From contig NZ_QFFM01000006.1 of the NCBI RefSeq assembly GCF_003129905.1, positions 62,001-126,000 of the forward strand: a stretch of 64,000 nucleotides of DNA. Reading direction: 5' to 3'. The position numbers were made by a program, and so were the translations under genes. Every line of letters begins with the position of its first letter. The first letter of the stretch is position 1. The DNA comes from Bifidobacterium callitrichidarum. GTDB lineage: Bacteria > Actinomycetota > Actinomycetes > Actinomycetales > Bifidobacteriaceae. A model generated the notes under the pieces. That model was not told the DNA's origin. It saw only the letters and a list, made by a program, of their open reading frames with translations, and made no database searches. Of this stretch, positions 16,849-26,166 are shown in pieces.

Positions 16849-18353
16849 TGCCCCAACTGCGTGACAGCGGCACCCGAGCCCTCCACGCCACAGAACCCGT
16901 GCCATCCGCCGAGATGGACGGGTTCTGCCGTATTTTCGGCGTGGAAACCGAATACGGCGTGGCCGTGACCGGGGCCGAGAAACCCGTGGATGCCGGACAG
17001 GTGGCCATGACCATGTTCCAGCCCATCGTCTCCCGATCCCGGTCCACCAACACGTACCTGACCAACGGCTCCCGCCTCTATCTCGACGTCGGCTCCCACC
17101 CCGAATACGCCACCGCCGAAGCCCGTGACCCGCGCGAGGCGTTGGCACAGGACCTCGCCGGCGAGCAGGTGATGCGTGGGCTCGCCTTGAAGGCCCAGGC
17201 CAAACTGCGCGAATCATACGGCGAACACGCCACCATCCACGTGTTCAAGAACAACGTGGACTCGGCCGGCCATGCCTTCGGCTGCCATGAGAACTATCTG
17301 GTGCGCCGCTTCGTGCCTTTGGAGGCCGTGGAACACCAGCTGCTGCCGTTCCTCATCACCCGTCAGCTGTACACGGGCGCGGGCCGTATGACCCCGGACG
17401 GCTTCCAGATCACCCAGCGCGCCGACTTCCTGGACGAGGCCGTCTCCTCCGCCACCACGCGCTCGCGGCCCATGGTCAACACGCGCGACGAACCGCACGC
17501 CGACCCTGATTCGTTCCGCCGCCTGCATGTGATCATCGGCGACTCCAACCGTTCGCAATGGTCCACGTGGATGAAGCTCGCCGTGACGCATCTCGTGCTG
17601 TGCTCCATCGAGGAGGCGTTCCGCCGTGGCGAGCCGTCCGGATTCGAGGATTGGGCGTTCGTCGACCCGGCCGCCGCCAATCGTGCGATGAGCCGTTTCC
17701 TGGATGCGCCGGACGCCATGCTGCCGCTCGCTTCGGGCGAGTCGGTGAGCGCGCTTACGTTGCAGCGCCGGTATTTCCGCGCCGTCGAGTCGTTCGTGGC
17801 GGATCATCGCGAGACGATGGACTCCGCGTTCGTCGCCGGTGTGCCGGTGACTGGTCTTTCGGGAGATGCTGTTGCAGGTTCGCCGACGACAACGATTCTG
17901 GGGGAGTGGGACCATGCGCTCCGCGCGCTGGAACAGGGCGATTACGACGCGCTCGCCGATCGCGTGGACTGGGCCGCCAAGCGCCGGGTCTTCGAAGCGT
18001 TGCGCCGCCGCCGTCCGGAAGTGACCTTCGCCCAACTGGAGCAGCTGGAACTCGACTACCACGACATCGCCAACGGACGCCTGTACGGCTCGCTGACCGC
18101 GCGCTCGCAGATGCGGCGGCTACTGACCGCCGACGAGACCGAACGCGCGATCCATGAGGCGCCGCAGGACACCCGTGCCGCCCTGCGCGGACGATTCGTG
18201 GAAGCGGCCCTCGCCTCCGGGGCCCAGTTCTCTGCCGACTGGACCCACCTGACCGTGACCGCCCCCGAACGCCGCGAAGCCGTCCTCCTCGACCCGTTCG
18301 AGGCCGCCCCCACCCCGGAATTCAGCCAACTCATGGAATCCCTCGGGCGCTGA
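16848..18353 (+). CDS. pafA: Pup-protein ligase (PafA)
   Basis: ATP-dependent ligase that joins the C-terminal Glu of Pup to lysines on target proteins. The 501-residue protein has an extra roughly 25-residue N-terminus, then FGVETEYGVAVTG (catalytic Glu/ATP site), NGSRLYLDVGSHPEYATAEA (catalytic Asp region), FKNNVDSAGHAFGCHENYL and RPMVNTRDEPHADP. It lacks the Dop insertion, which separates it from the upstream dop. I chose ATG 16848, which overlaps the pup stop; MDGFCRIFGVETEYG downstream could be an alternative start. This is the last gene of the locus; the LytTR regulator follows after 91 bases. Confidence 0.94.
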   Translation: MPQLRDSGTRALHATEPVPSAEMDGFCRIFGVETEYGVAVTGAEKPVDAGQVAMTMFQPIVSRSRSTNTYLTNGSRLYLDVGSHPEYATAEARDPREALAQDLAGEQVMRGLALKAQAKLRESYGEHATIHVFKNNVDSAGHAFGCHENYLVRRFVPLEAVEHQLLPFLITRQLYTGAGRMTPDGFQITQRADFLDEAVSSATTRSRPMVNTRDEPHADPDSFRRLHVIIGDSNRSQWSTWMKLAVTHLVLCSIEEAFRRGEPSGFEDWAFVDPAAANRAMSRFLDAPDAMLPLASGESVSALTLQRRYFRAVESFVADHRETMDSAFVAGVPVTGLSGDAVAGSPTTTILGEWDHALRALEQGDYDALADRVDWAAKRRVFEALRRRRPEVTFAQLEQLELDYHDIANGRLYGSLTARSQMRRLLTADETERAIHEAPQDTRAALRGRFVEAALASGAQFSADWTHLTVTAPERREAVLLDPFEAAPTPEFSQLMESLGR

Positions 18354-18444
18354 AACTCTCGGTCGCGATCTCCCGCCGCCACCGTCCGCCGTGCATTACA
18401 GTGGTACGGTACGTGATCGGTCGGCGGCAAAGGAGGCGCGGCAT

Positions 18445-19170
18445 ATGATTCGTGTGGCGATCGTGGAGGACGAACCCGCCTACGCGCAGACCCTGCGCGA
18501 GTATCTGGAGCAGTACTCCGAAGAGATCCACGAACGGTTCGACGTCACGGTCTTCCCAGACGGCGAAGACATCGTGGAGAACTACCGCGCCGAATGGGAC
18601 ATCATTCTGATGGACATCGAAATGGCGTCCATGGACGGCATGACCGCCGCCGAGCGCATCCGCGAGGTGGACGGCCAGGTGGTCATCATCTTCATCACCA
18701 ACATGGCCCAATACGCCATCCAGGGCTACCGCGTGGACGCGCTGGACTACGTGCTGAAACCCATCTCCTACTTTGCGTTCACGCAACGGCTCGGTCGTGC
18801 CATCTCCCGCATGCAGACCCGGTCGCGCGCCGAGGAGAAGTATATGGTCATCGCCTCCAAAACCAGCACCGTGCGCGTGCCCATCTCCCGAATACTGTGG
18901 ATCGAAAGCAGCGGTCACCGATTGGCCTACCATACGGCGGACGGCGTATTCGAATCCACCGCGTCCTCGATGAAGGAAGTCGAGGACAAGCTCGCCGACG
19001 AATCGTTCTTCCGCTGCAACAAGGGCATTCTCGTCAATCTCGCGCATGTGCGCGGCGTGGAGGAAGGCAGTGCCGTGATCGGCGGTGGCACGCGCATCCC
19101 CGTCAGCCGGGCCAAGCAGCGCGACCTGCTCACCGCGCTCACCGCCTACCTCGGGAACGTGATCAAATGA
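18445..19170 (+). CDS. LytTR-family response regulator
   Basis: A 241-residue regulator: receiver domain (residues 1-120) with VAIVEDEPAY (acidic pocket), the phospho-acceptor in IILMDIEMASMDG, and the conserved Lys in DYVLKPIS; then a LytTR DNA-binding domain (about 135-241) with ILWIESSGHRLAYHT and FFRCNKGILVNLAHV. AAGGAGG sits 8 bases before ATG 18445. Its stop overlaps the kinase start (ATGA), so the two form a classical AgrA/AgrC-like pair. The pair lies directly upstream of the GH43 cluster, whose promoter region carries an 11-bp direct repeat of LytTR-type geometry, so it is a candidate regulator. Confidence 0.9.
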   Translation: MIRVAIVEDEPAYAQTLREYLEQYSEEIHERFDVTVFPDGEDIVENYRAEWDIILMDIEMASMDGMTAAERIREVDGQVVIIFITNMAQYAIQGYRVDALDYVLKPISYFAFTQRLGRAISRMQTRSRAEEKYMVIASKTSTVRVPISRILWIESSGHRLAYHTADGVFESTASSMKEVEDKLADESFFRCNKGILVNLAHVRGVEEGSAVIGGGTRIPVSRAKQRDLLTALTAYLGNVIK

Positions 19171-20696
19171 TGGGTGTAGGGGCCGCGGCATGGGGCGGTG
19201 CGCTCGCCGACATGATTGGTTTGTTCGGGGTACATGGCTTATCCGGGCCGTCTGGCCTACTCGATGCGTTCGGTTGGCTCGTCCGGTTCACCGAGGTTGA
19301 TGCCGGGGCCGCCGCCATAAACCTTGCATCGACCGATGTCGCGAACGCCGTGGGCACGGTGCCGGACATCCCCAAAGTGCATACGGCGCTTGCCGAATGG
19401 CTGGCATGCGTGACGCTGATTGCTTTGGTGGTGCGCAAACCTCCTCGCATACGGGGAATCGGGGTTCTGGCCGGCTCGTTGGCGGCGCTCGTGGTGGTCC
19501 AGATCGGCATCGGCGTAGTGCCGGTGGCATTGTGGCTGCCCGGCATGGCCGTGGCGCTGGCCATCATGTTCGTCACGATTCGTCTCTGCTGTGATTGCTC
19601 GGCGGCCACATGCCTGTACTGGCTGATGCGCGCGTTCGTCATTGCCGAATTCGCCGCCTCACTCGAATGGCAGCTGTACTACTATCTGTCGGGTCGGTAC
19701 GGCTGGCCCATTCACGTGCCGTGGCTCGATGGCCTGTATCTCATCGTCGTCTATGGAGCGGTGTTCGCCGTGGTGGCGTTGCTTGAACGTGGACAGAACG
19801 CCGAAGCGCTGGACGTGGGCGGGCGGGACCTTATGGTGACCGCCATCATTGCCATCACCACGTTCACGCTGAGCAATCTGAGCTATGTATCCACCGCCAC
19901 GCCGTTCACCAGCACCATCGGCACCGAGGTATTCAATATCCGCACGTTGGTGGGGCTCGGAGGCGTGGCCTTCCTCTATGCCTTCCATATCCAGCTGTGC
20001 GAGAACCAGGCCCGGCGCGAGCTCGACTCGATGCGCACCGTATTGCAGATGCAGTACGCGCAATATCAGCAGTCGAAGGAAAGCATCGCCGTCATCAATC
20101 ACAAGTACCACGATCTGAAGCACCAGATCGCCGTGCTGCGGCGCGAGTCCGACCCCGGCAAACGCGAGGAGTATCTGGACGATATCGAACATGGCATCAA
20201 GGAGTACGAGGCGCGTTTCAAAACCGGCAATGCGGTGCTGGATACGATGTTGACCGGAAAGGGATTGGTCTGCGCACGCGATGGCATTGAACTGACGTGT
20301 GTGGCGGACGGTTCGCTGCTGAACCGGATCAGCGAGATGGACATCTGCACGATATTCGGCAACGCGCTTGACAACGCCATCGAATACGAGCGTCGGATCG
20401 CGGACGCCTCGCATCGGCTGATTCATGTATCGGTCTCGGAAGCGAACGGATTCACGCTGATTCGCGTGGAGAACTATCTGCAATCCGGCGATGCGGCCGG
20501 CAATGCGATTGCCGGGACGGGTGACGGTTCGGCCACCGGTTTGGATGGGGATCTACCCGTCACCACCAAGGCGGACAAGCGATTCCACGGGTTCGGTCTC
20601 AAAAGCATCCGTCACACGGCCATCAAGTACGGTGGTACCCTGACCATCGCCAAACGCGACGGCTGGTTCGATCTGACCGTCCTCATTCCCCGGTAG
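19167..20696 (+). CDS. Membrane sensor histidine kinase, GHKL/AgrC-like partner of the LytTR regulator
   Basis: A 509-residue kinase. The N-terminal half (to about 270) holds about six hydrophobic spans with no obvious large outer sensor domain, as in quorum-type sensors. The dimerisation segment contains INHKYHDLKHQIAVLRRES with the phospho-accepting His near 314. The N-box is FGNALDNAIEYERR, and the G-box is FGLKSIRHTAIKYGG near the end, with a Gly/Ala/Thr-rich insertion between them. ATG 19167 overlaps the regulator stop by 4 bases. The ligand is unknown. Confidence 0.88.
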   Translation: MMGVGAAAWGGALADMIGLFGVHGLSGPSGLLDAFGWLVRFTEVDAGAAAINLASTDVANAVGTVPDIPKVHTALAEWLACVTLIALVVRKPPRIRGIGVLAGSLAALVVVQIGIGVVPVALWLPGMAVALAIMFVTIRLCCDCSAATCLYWLMRAFVIAEFAASLEWQLYYYLSGRYGWPIHVPWLDGLYLIVVYGAVFAVVALLERGQNAEALDVGGRDLMVTAIIAITTFTLSNLSYVSTATPFTSTIGTEVFNIRTLVGLGGVAFLYAFHIQLCENQARRELDSMRTVLQMQYAQYQQSKESIAVINHKYHDLKHQIAVLRRESDPGKREEYLDDIEHGIKEYEARFKTGNAVLDTMLTGKGLVCARDGIELTCVADGSLLNRISEMDICTIFGNALDNAIEYERRIADASHRLIHVSVSEANGFTLIRVENYLQSGDAAGNAIAGTGDGSATGLDGDLPVTTKADKRFHGFGLKSIRHTAIKYGGTLTIAKRDGWFDLTVLIPR

Positions 20697-20700
20697 ATGC

Positions 20701-20755
20701 TGAGCCTTCTCACTTGAGTGAGGCCGTCACGAAGCCGACTGAGGGGAGCCGCGCC
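20701..20755 (+). repeat. GC-rich hairpin module after the LytTR kinase gene
   Basis: A diverged copy of the dispersed module: a CTCACTTGAGTGAG hairpin followed by GAAGCCGACTGAGGGGAGCC. It starts 4 bases after the kinase stop and may act as a terminator for the two-component operon. Confidence 0.65.
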
Positions 20756-20763
20756 GCACGTGA

Positions 20764-20794
20764 GTTTATGCAATAAATCGACCGTTCATGCAAT
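20764..20794 (+). promoter_or_regulatory. Direct repeat upstream of the GH43 operon, possible LytTR site
   Basis: GTTTATGCAAT (20764-20774) and GTTCATGCAAT (20784-20794) are 11-bp direct repeats differing at one base, with start points 20 bases apart. LytTR regulators are known to bind short direct repeats spaced about two helical turns apart. The site lies 94 bases before the GH43 start and just downstream of a LytTR operon; the link is inference. Confidence 0.45.
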
Positions 20795-20887
20795 TGCCCT
20801 TTCCCGAACCGGCCTTTCCCTGATGATGGAACCATCAGGATTCGCTGCGGAATCCTCTGAATCGCCAGACTCGAAAGGGAGCTCATC

Positions 20888-22411
20888 GTGGAACGCCAGG
20901 TCTTCAACCCGTATCTTCCGGCAGGGGAGTACATCCCCGATGCCGAACCGTACGTGTTCGGCGACCGCGTGTACATCTACGGCTCGCACGATCGATTCGG
21001 CGCCCCGATGTTCTGCGTCAACGATTACGTCTGCTGGTCCGCGCCGGTGGACGACCTGTCCGACTGGCGCTATGAAGGCGTGATCTACCGCAAGAACCAG
21101 GATCCCAAAAATCGCCTTGGTCTGCGACTCCTGTTCGCCCCGGACGTGGCGATCGGCCCGGACGGCCGTTACTACCTCTACTACGCCTTCGATTTCATGG
21201 GGCTCATGGGCGTGGCCGTGGCCGATTCGCCGGCCGGCCCGTACGAGTTCCACGGCCACGTGCATTACGCGGACGGCACGGTGTGGGGACGCCGCAAGGG
21301 TGATTCCTTCCCGTTCGATCCGGGCGTGCTTGTGGACGACGACAATCGCGTCTACCTGTACTCCGGCTTCTACACGCCTGTGCCCGCCATCGCCACCGGC
21401 TTTCGTTCGCTGGGCTTCGACGGGGGTTACGTGCTCGAACTGGAGCCCGACATGGTGACCATCCGCACGCCGGAAAAGCTGCTGTTCCCCAAGTCCGGTC
21501 CCGGCTCGTTCGCCGGCCACGAGTTCTTCGAGGCCTCCTCGATGCGCAAGTGGGACGGCAAGTACTACTTTGTCTACTCCTCCCGGCTCAACCACGAGCT
21601 GTGCTACGCCGTTTCCGATTCGCCGACTGGGGGCTTCCGCTACGGCGGCACGCTCGTGAGCATCGGCGACGTGGGGCTTCCCGGTCACGATGACGAAACC
21701 CGCGCGACGAACTACACCGGCAACACGCATGGTGGCATGCTGCGCATCGGCGACGATTTCTACACGTTCTACCATCGCCAGACCAACCGCAGCTCCTACG
21801 CTCGTCAGGCCTGCGCGGAACGACTCGATGCCATGTTCGACGAAGCGAGCGGCGAATGGCGCTTCGTCCAGGCTGAAGTCACCAGTTGCGGTCTGAACGG
21901 CGGGCCGCTGCGGGGGCAAGGCAGGTACGAGGCGCGAATCGCGTGCAACCTGTGGAGCAAGGATGGTGCGGGTCGCTACGATGGTGCGAATCCCGCCAAA
22001 CGATTGGCCGCGCATCCCTACTTCACCCAGGACGAACGTGACGCCAAAGCCGAAGTTGGCCCGATCGAGGCGCACCAGTACGTCGCCAACATGCGTGATG
22101 GCGCGGTGGCCGGCTTCAAGTACTTCGACTTCGATGATTCCCGTCCGCTGACCGGCATCGCCGCAACTGTCCGCGCGCATCGCGGCAGGGGAGAAGCTTC
22201 GGGAGCGTTCGTGATTTCCGTGGATCCGGCCGGCTTGTCGGTCGTCGCCACGGTGCCGATCACCGTCAACACGGCCGACGGCTGGCAGACGTTCCGGGCG
22301 GAGCCGGCGTGCCTTCCCGCTGGAATCAACGCGCACTCCTGCCCGCTCTACTTCCGGTATGCCGGCTCCGGGTCCATCGATTTCCTGAACTTCGAACTCA
22401 TGACCAGGTAA
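20888..22411 (+). CDS. Glycoside hydrolase family 43 enzyme with C-terminal carbohydrate-binding-like domain
   Basis: Intracellular (no signal peptide) five-bladed beta-propeller glycosidase, probably an alpha-arabinofuranosidase or beta-xylosidase. The three catalytic acids can be placed: general base Asp18 (YIPDAEPYVF), pKa-modulating Asp144 (FPFDPGVLVDDD) and general acid Glu215 (GHEFFEASSMRKWDG). Residues about 370-507 form a beta-rich C-terminal domain ending SGSIDFLNFEL, resembling CBM6-type modules. AAGGGAG lies 9 bases before the GTG start at 20888. It is followed by gtrA (12 bases) and a GH3 gene. Exact substrate cannot be set from sequence. Confidence 0.88.
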   Translation: MERQVFNPYLPAGEYIPDAEPYVFGDRVYIYGSHDRFGAPMFCVNDYVCWSAPVDDLSDWRYEGVIYRKNQDPKNRLGLRLLFAPDVAIGPDGRYYLYYAFDFMGLMGVAVADSPAGPYEFHGHVHYADGTVWGRRKGDSFPFDPGVLVDDDNRVYLYSGFYTPVPAIATGFRSLGFDGGYVLELEPDMVTIRTPEKLLFPKSGPGSFAGHEFFEASSMRKWDGKYYFVYSSRLNHELCYAVSDSPTGGFRYGGTLVSIGDVGLPGHDDETRATNYTGNTHGGMLRIGDDFYTFYHRQTNRSSYARQACAERLDAMFDEASGEWRFVQAEVTSCGLNGGPLRGQGRYEARIACNLWSKDGAGRYDGANPAKRLAAHPYFTQDERDAKAEVGPIEAHQYVANMRDGAVAGFKYFDFDDSRPLTGIAATVRAHRGRGEASGAFVISVDPAGLSVVATVPITVNTADGWQTFRAEPACLPAGINAHSCPLYFRYAGSGSIDFLNFELMTR

Positions 22412-22423
22412 AGGAGGTGAACA

Positions 22424-23077
22424 ATGACAACACTCAACGAAGACGTGCAGCGTACGGCGGTCCCGGACCGCGGTCCGATCGCCGCCATCCGGCGCGGTTG
22501 GGCGCGCTTCGACGCCAAGCACCATGGCATCGCCGAATTCATCATGTTCTTCATCGTGTGCAATGCGGTCACGGTGCTGCAACTGGTGCTGATGCCGGTG
22601 TTCAAATGGCTGTTCGGCCTGACCCCGCTGGTCGCCACGAACTTCCAGGTACTGTCGGTCGGCCATAACTTCGACGGCAGCGCATATTACGTGTTCGACT
22701 ACGCGGCCGGAGCCATCGGCACCACCGATGCGGCCGGCGTCGCGGGCGGTGGCGGACTGGCCTACTTCCTGGCCGTGGAGCTGACGATGGCCATCGCGCA
22801 GGTGATCAACTTCATTACCCAGCGCAAGGTGACGTTCAAATCCACCGGCAGCGTGTGGAAGGCCGCGGCCTGGTACGTGCTTGCCTACGTGATTATCACC
22901 ATCGGTGCAGCCGCGTTGCAGGGTCTGTACAAGGCCCCGCTTTACGGCTGGTGCATCGACGTGATGGGTGCCGGCGCCGGAGCCACCACAGCCGATCTCA
23001 TCACCATGATCATCAACTGCACGCTCTCGTTCTGGGTCTTCTACCCGATTATGAAGCTGATTTTCAAACAGAAGTAA
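22424..23077 (+). CDS. GtrA-like membrane protein
   Basis: A 217-residue membrane protein with four hydrophobic spans arranged as in the GtrA family (PF04138), known for moving lipid-linked sugars: FIMFFIVCNAVTVLQLVL, a span around ELTMAIAQVINFITQRKVTF, WYVLAYVIITIGAAALQG, and a final span ending IMKLIFKQK. FxxxRKxTF after the second span is a GtrA hallmark. An internal insertion of about 45 residues between spans 1 and 2 is longer than usual. A strong AAAGGAGG precedes the ATG. Its position between GH43 and GH3 suggests a role in handling sugars, possibly with lipid carriers. Confidence 0.8.
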   Translation: MTTLNEDVQRTAVPDRGPIAAIRRGWARFDAKHHGIAEFIMFFIVCNAVTVLQLVLMPVFKWLFGLTPLVATNFQVLSVGHNFDGSAYYVFDYAAGAIGTTDAAGVAGGGGLAYFLAVELTMAIAQVINFITQRKVTFKSTGSVWKAAAWYVLAYVIITIGAAALQGLYKAPLYGWCIDVMGAGAGATTADLITMIINCTLSFWVFYPIMKLIFKQK

Positions 23078-23164
23078 AACGTATCCCCTCGGGCGGAGCC
23101 AAAGAAGGCTCCGTCCTCCCCATCCACTCCCCAATGACGGGGAACCCATATAGAAGGAGAAACC

Positions 23165-26050
23165 ATGAAAGAGGGAAGCGGCGGCCAGCTCGCCATGTAT
23201 TGCATCATCGGTATCACGGTGTTGGCGGTTATCGCCGTCATCTCGGTGGTTGCACTGGCGTTGGGAACCCGTAAGCGCTACCGCGAAGGTCGCGTGGTCA
23301 AGCATATGAAGCTCGGTAATAGCATTCTGGGTACAGTCGGAGTGATTTTCATTGCCGCCGCTGTAGCCGTCAGCGTATGCATGAACGTATTCGCCAACCA
23401 GTTGAATAACGTGTTTTACGTGGGTGCTGTCGGTTCCGACAGCGTGGAGACCACGGAGGACGATTGGCGTGCCTTGGCCAAGGAGATCGGCCAGGAGGGT
23501 ATGACTCTTATGCGGAACGAGAACAATGCTCTTCCGCTGCAGAATACCAAGGTGAATCTCATCGGCTACTACGCCTACAACCCGTACTTCTCCGGCGGCG
23601 GTTCTGGTCGTGTCTCCGGCGGTGATGACACTGTGGACGTGCTGTCCTCCCTGAAATCTGCCGGCATTGAGATTAACCCTGCGTTGGTGGATGCGGGCGT
23701 CTACGAGGTCAAGGAGCCGGAACCGGTACAGATCGGATTCCATGTGTCTCCGCTGACCGTTGATGAGGTGTCCGTGGATAAGTTCACCGGCGACGCATCC
23801 TTCGAATCCATGAAGGAATACTCCGATACAGCGATTGTCGTGCTGGGCCGCACCGGCAGCGAGGGCGCGGACCTGACCTCCTACGAACAAATCGACGATG
23901 CGAACTATCTCCAACTCAACGACAATGAGAAAGCCATCATGAAGAAGGCCAGTGAGACCTTCGACAAAATCATCGTGGTAATCAACAGCGCCAACGCGCT
24001 CGAAATGGGGTTCCTTGACGAATACAACGTGGATGCCTGCGTGTGGGCCGGTCTGCCCGGACCGTACGGTTTCGATGCCCTCGGCAAGATTCTGACCGGC
24101 GAGATCAACCCGTCCGGCAAGCTGCCTGACACCTGGGTTACCGATAACGACAGCGCTCCCGCATCCGAAAACTACGGCACCCAGGTGGCATCCAACTCTA
24201 AGACCAGTCACTACGTGGACTATGTCGAGGGCATCTACGTGGGATACAAGTGGTATGAGACCGCTTATGCCGAAAAGGCCGTAGTTACCAACACCAAGAC
24301 CAATGAGACGTTTGACTACGGTAAGGACTACGACTCCATCGTGTCCTTCCCGTTCGGCACCGGTCTGAGCTATACCACGTTCTCCCAGAGGATTACCTCC
24401 ATCAGCACTGAGACGCTTGATCCGAAGGACAGTGTCAGCGTAGACGTGGAAGTCACCAACACCGGTGACGTGCCCGGCAAGGAAGTCGTGCAGCTGTACA
24501 TGAGCGCACCCTATACCGACTACGACAAGAAGAACGGTGTGGAAAAGGCGGCCGTGCAGCTTATCGGTTACGACAAGACCGATGAACTCGCTCCGGGTGC
24601 TTCTCAGAAGCTTACGATCGAAGTGCCGGTCGAGGATCTCGCCGCCTATGACACCAGCCATTCCAACGACGACGGAACTGTCGGCTCCTATATGCTTGAT
24701 GCTAGCGAATACACGTTCTCGATTCGCTCCAATGCGCACGAATCTCTGGACGAAAAGACCGCATCGCTGGATGATCGATTCTTCTACTCCGGCTCCGATC
24801 AGCGCTCCTCCGATGATCAGGCCGCTTCCAACCAGTTCGATGAGGCCTCTCGTGGAAAGTACTTGAGCCGCAGCAACGGATTCTCCAACTATGCGGACGC
24901 CATGGGTTCAGTGGTTGATACGGTGAATTCCACTGCCAATGAGGACGATCCGGATGCCTATGATCCTTCCTATGACGAGGGCATTGATGCCATGACCAAG
25001 GGTGTCGACTATGCGGTCAAGGGAGATTTGACTCTTGACGATGTCAAGGGACTTGATTATGACGATCCGAAGTGGGATGCGCTCATCAAACAGCTCACCG
25101 TGGAGGAGCTGAAGTCCTTGGTTGAGGATTCCACGTATGCTTCGCCATCGTTACTGTCCATTGGCAAAGATTTCCGCACCGTTGATTCCGATGGTCCGAT
25201 GGGTATTTCCTCGATGTGGACTACGTCCATGAACGGCATCGCCTATCCTTGTATACCGCTGCTTGCCGCCACATTCAATACGGATATCGCGACCAAGTTC
25301 GGCGATCAGATGGCCGATCAGACCCAGTACTACGGCACCAGCGGTTGGTATGCTCCCGCCATGAACAACCACCGTTGGGCATTCTCCGGCCGTAACTTCG
25401 AGTACTACTCCGAAGACGCGGTGCTCGCCGGCACCACCGCTAGCGCCCAGGTCAAGGCCGCACGCGAAGGTGGACTGATTGTCTACATCAAGCATTTTGC
25501 TCTCAATGACATGGAATCGGTACGACATGAGAACCTTCATACTTACTCCAACGAACAGGCGATCCGCGAAATCTATCTGAAGCCTTTCGAGGACTGCGTC
25601 AAGAAGGGCGGTGCCACCGCGGTAATGGCCAGCATGAACTTCATCGGAGACACCTACGCCGGTGCCAACGAAAGTTTGTTGACTGAAGTACTGCGCAATG
25701 AGTGGGGCTTCAATGGCAAGGTGCTCACCGATATGGATCAGGGTGGCATGGCTGCTGGGTCCAACAAGGCCATGCGCGCCGGTCTTGACGGCTGGCTAAC
25801 CCGCTGGGGTATCTCCGTGAGGGCTAAGACCGACGCGGATATCCACTACCTGCAGCGTTCTGCCCACAATACGCTATATGCGATGGCTAATGGCAACCTG
25901 ATGCCGGTGAACATTGCCAACTGGCAGGCCTATGGCGCCGCAATTGCAGCGGAGCTTGGTGTGCTGGGTGTGCTATGCATTGTTGCTATCGTGTTGCGCG
26001 TCCGCAAGCCAAAGAACGTCGCGGCCAAGGAGGCAACCACCGCTCAGTAG
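23165..26050 (+). CDS. Membrane-anchored glycoside hydrolase family 3 enzyme with permuted domain order
   Basis: A 961-residue GH3 protein. Two hydrophobic spans (about 9-33 and 52-76) open the protein and one closes it (about 925-945), so the catalytic part is probably on the outside. The domain order is reversed from most GH3 enzymes: the alpha/beta sandwich comes first (GQEGMTLMRNENNALPLQ, near 112), then the fibronectin-like domain (FGTGLSYTTFSQR, near 400), and the barrel last (VDSDGPMGISS near 675, KHFALND near 776, nucleophile Asp in LTDMDQGG near 855). Such order is known for a few GH3 enzymes, e.g. from Ruminococcus. AAGGAGAAACC precedes the ATG. The substrate is unknown. Confidence 0.85.
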   Translation: MKEGSGGQLAMYCIIGITVLAVIAVISVVALALGTRKRYREGRVVKHMKLGNSILGTVGVIFIAAAVAVSVCMNVFANQLNNVFYVGAVGSDSVETTEDDWRALAKEIGQEGMTLMRNENNALPLQNTKVNLIGYYAYNPYFSGGGSGRVSGGDDTVDVLSSLKSAGIEINPALVDAGVYEVKEPEPVQIGFHVSPLTVDEVSVDKFTGDASFESMKEYSDTAIVVLGRTGSEGADLTSYEQIDDANYLQLNDNEKAIMKKASETFDKIIVVINSANALEMGFLDEYNVDACVWAGLPGPYGFDALGKILTGEINPSGKLPDTWVTDNDSAPASENYGTQVASNSKTSHYVDYVEGIYVGYKWYETAYAEKAVVTNTKTNETFDYGKDYDSIVSFPFGTGLSYTTFSQRITSISTETLDPKDSVSVDVEVTNTGDVPGKEVVQLYMSAPYTDYDKKNGVEKAAVQLIGYDKTDELAPGASQKLTIEVPVEDLAAYDTSHSNDDGTVGSYMLDASEYTFSIRSNAHESLDEKTASLDDRFFYSGSDQRSSDDQAASNQFDEASRGKYLSRSNGFSNYADAMGSVVDTVNSTANEDDPDAYDPSYDEGIDAMTKGVDYAVKGDLTLDDVKGLDYDDPKWDALIKQLTVEELKSLVEDSTYASPSLLSIGKDFRTVDSDGPMGISSMWTTSMNGIAYPCIPLLAATFNTDIATKFGDQMADQTQYYGTSGWYAPAMNNHRWAFSGRNFEYYSEDAVLAGTTASAQVKAAREGGLIVYIKHFALNDMESVRHENLHTYSNEQAIREIYLKPFEDCVKKGGATAVMASMNFIGDTYAGANESLLTEVLRNEWGFNGKVLTDMDQGGMAAGSNKAMRAGLDGWLTRWGISVRAKTDADIHYLQRSAHNTLYAMANGNLMPVNIANWQAYGAAIAAELGVLGVLCIVAIVLRVRKPKNVAAKEATTAQ

Positions 26051-26083
26051 TGTGATCTCTTAACTGAACTTCTTCCTTTCCTC

Positions 26084-26136
26084 CGGTTGTTGCCGGGATG
26101 GATGTTTCCTCCGAGCGTCCATCCCGGCAACAACCG
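26084..26136. terminator. Strong hairpin between the GH3 gene and hipA
   Basis: Two 21-bp arms (26084-26104 and 26116-26136) with one mismatch, beginning CGGTTGTTGCCGGGATGG, around an 11-base loop. They lie between convergent genes and probably end transcription in both directions. Confidence 0.8.
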
Positions 26137-26166
26137 TTTGCGCTATGTACTACAGCGGGTGAGTGG

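Noticed and set aside
20786-24739. A 1,317-codon open frame on the minus strand across the GH43, gtrA and GH3 genes
   Set aside because: It runs antisense to three genes with clear motifs and ribosome sites. Its translation is Gly/Val/His-rich without domains, as expected for the opposite strand of GC-rich coding DNA.
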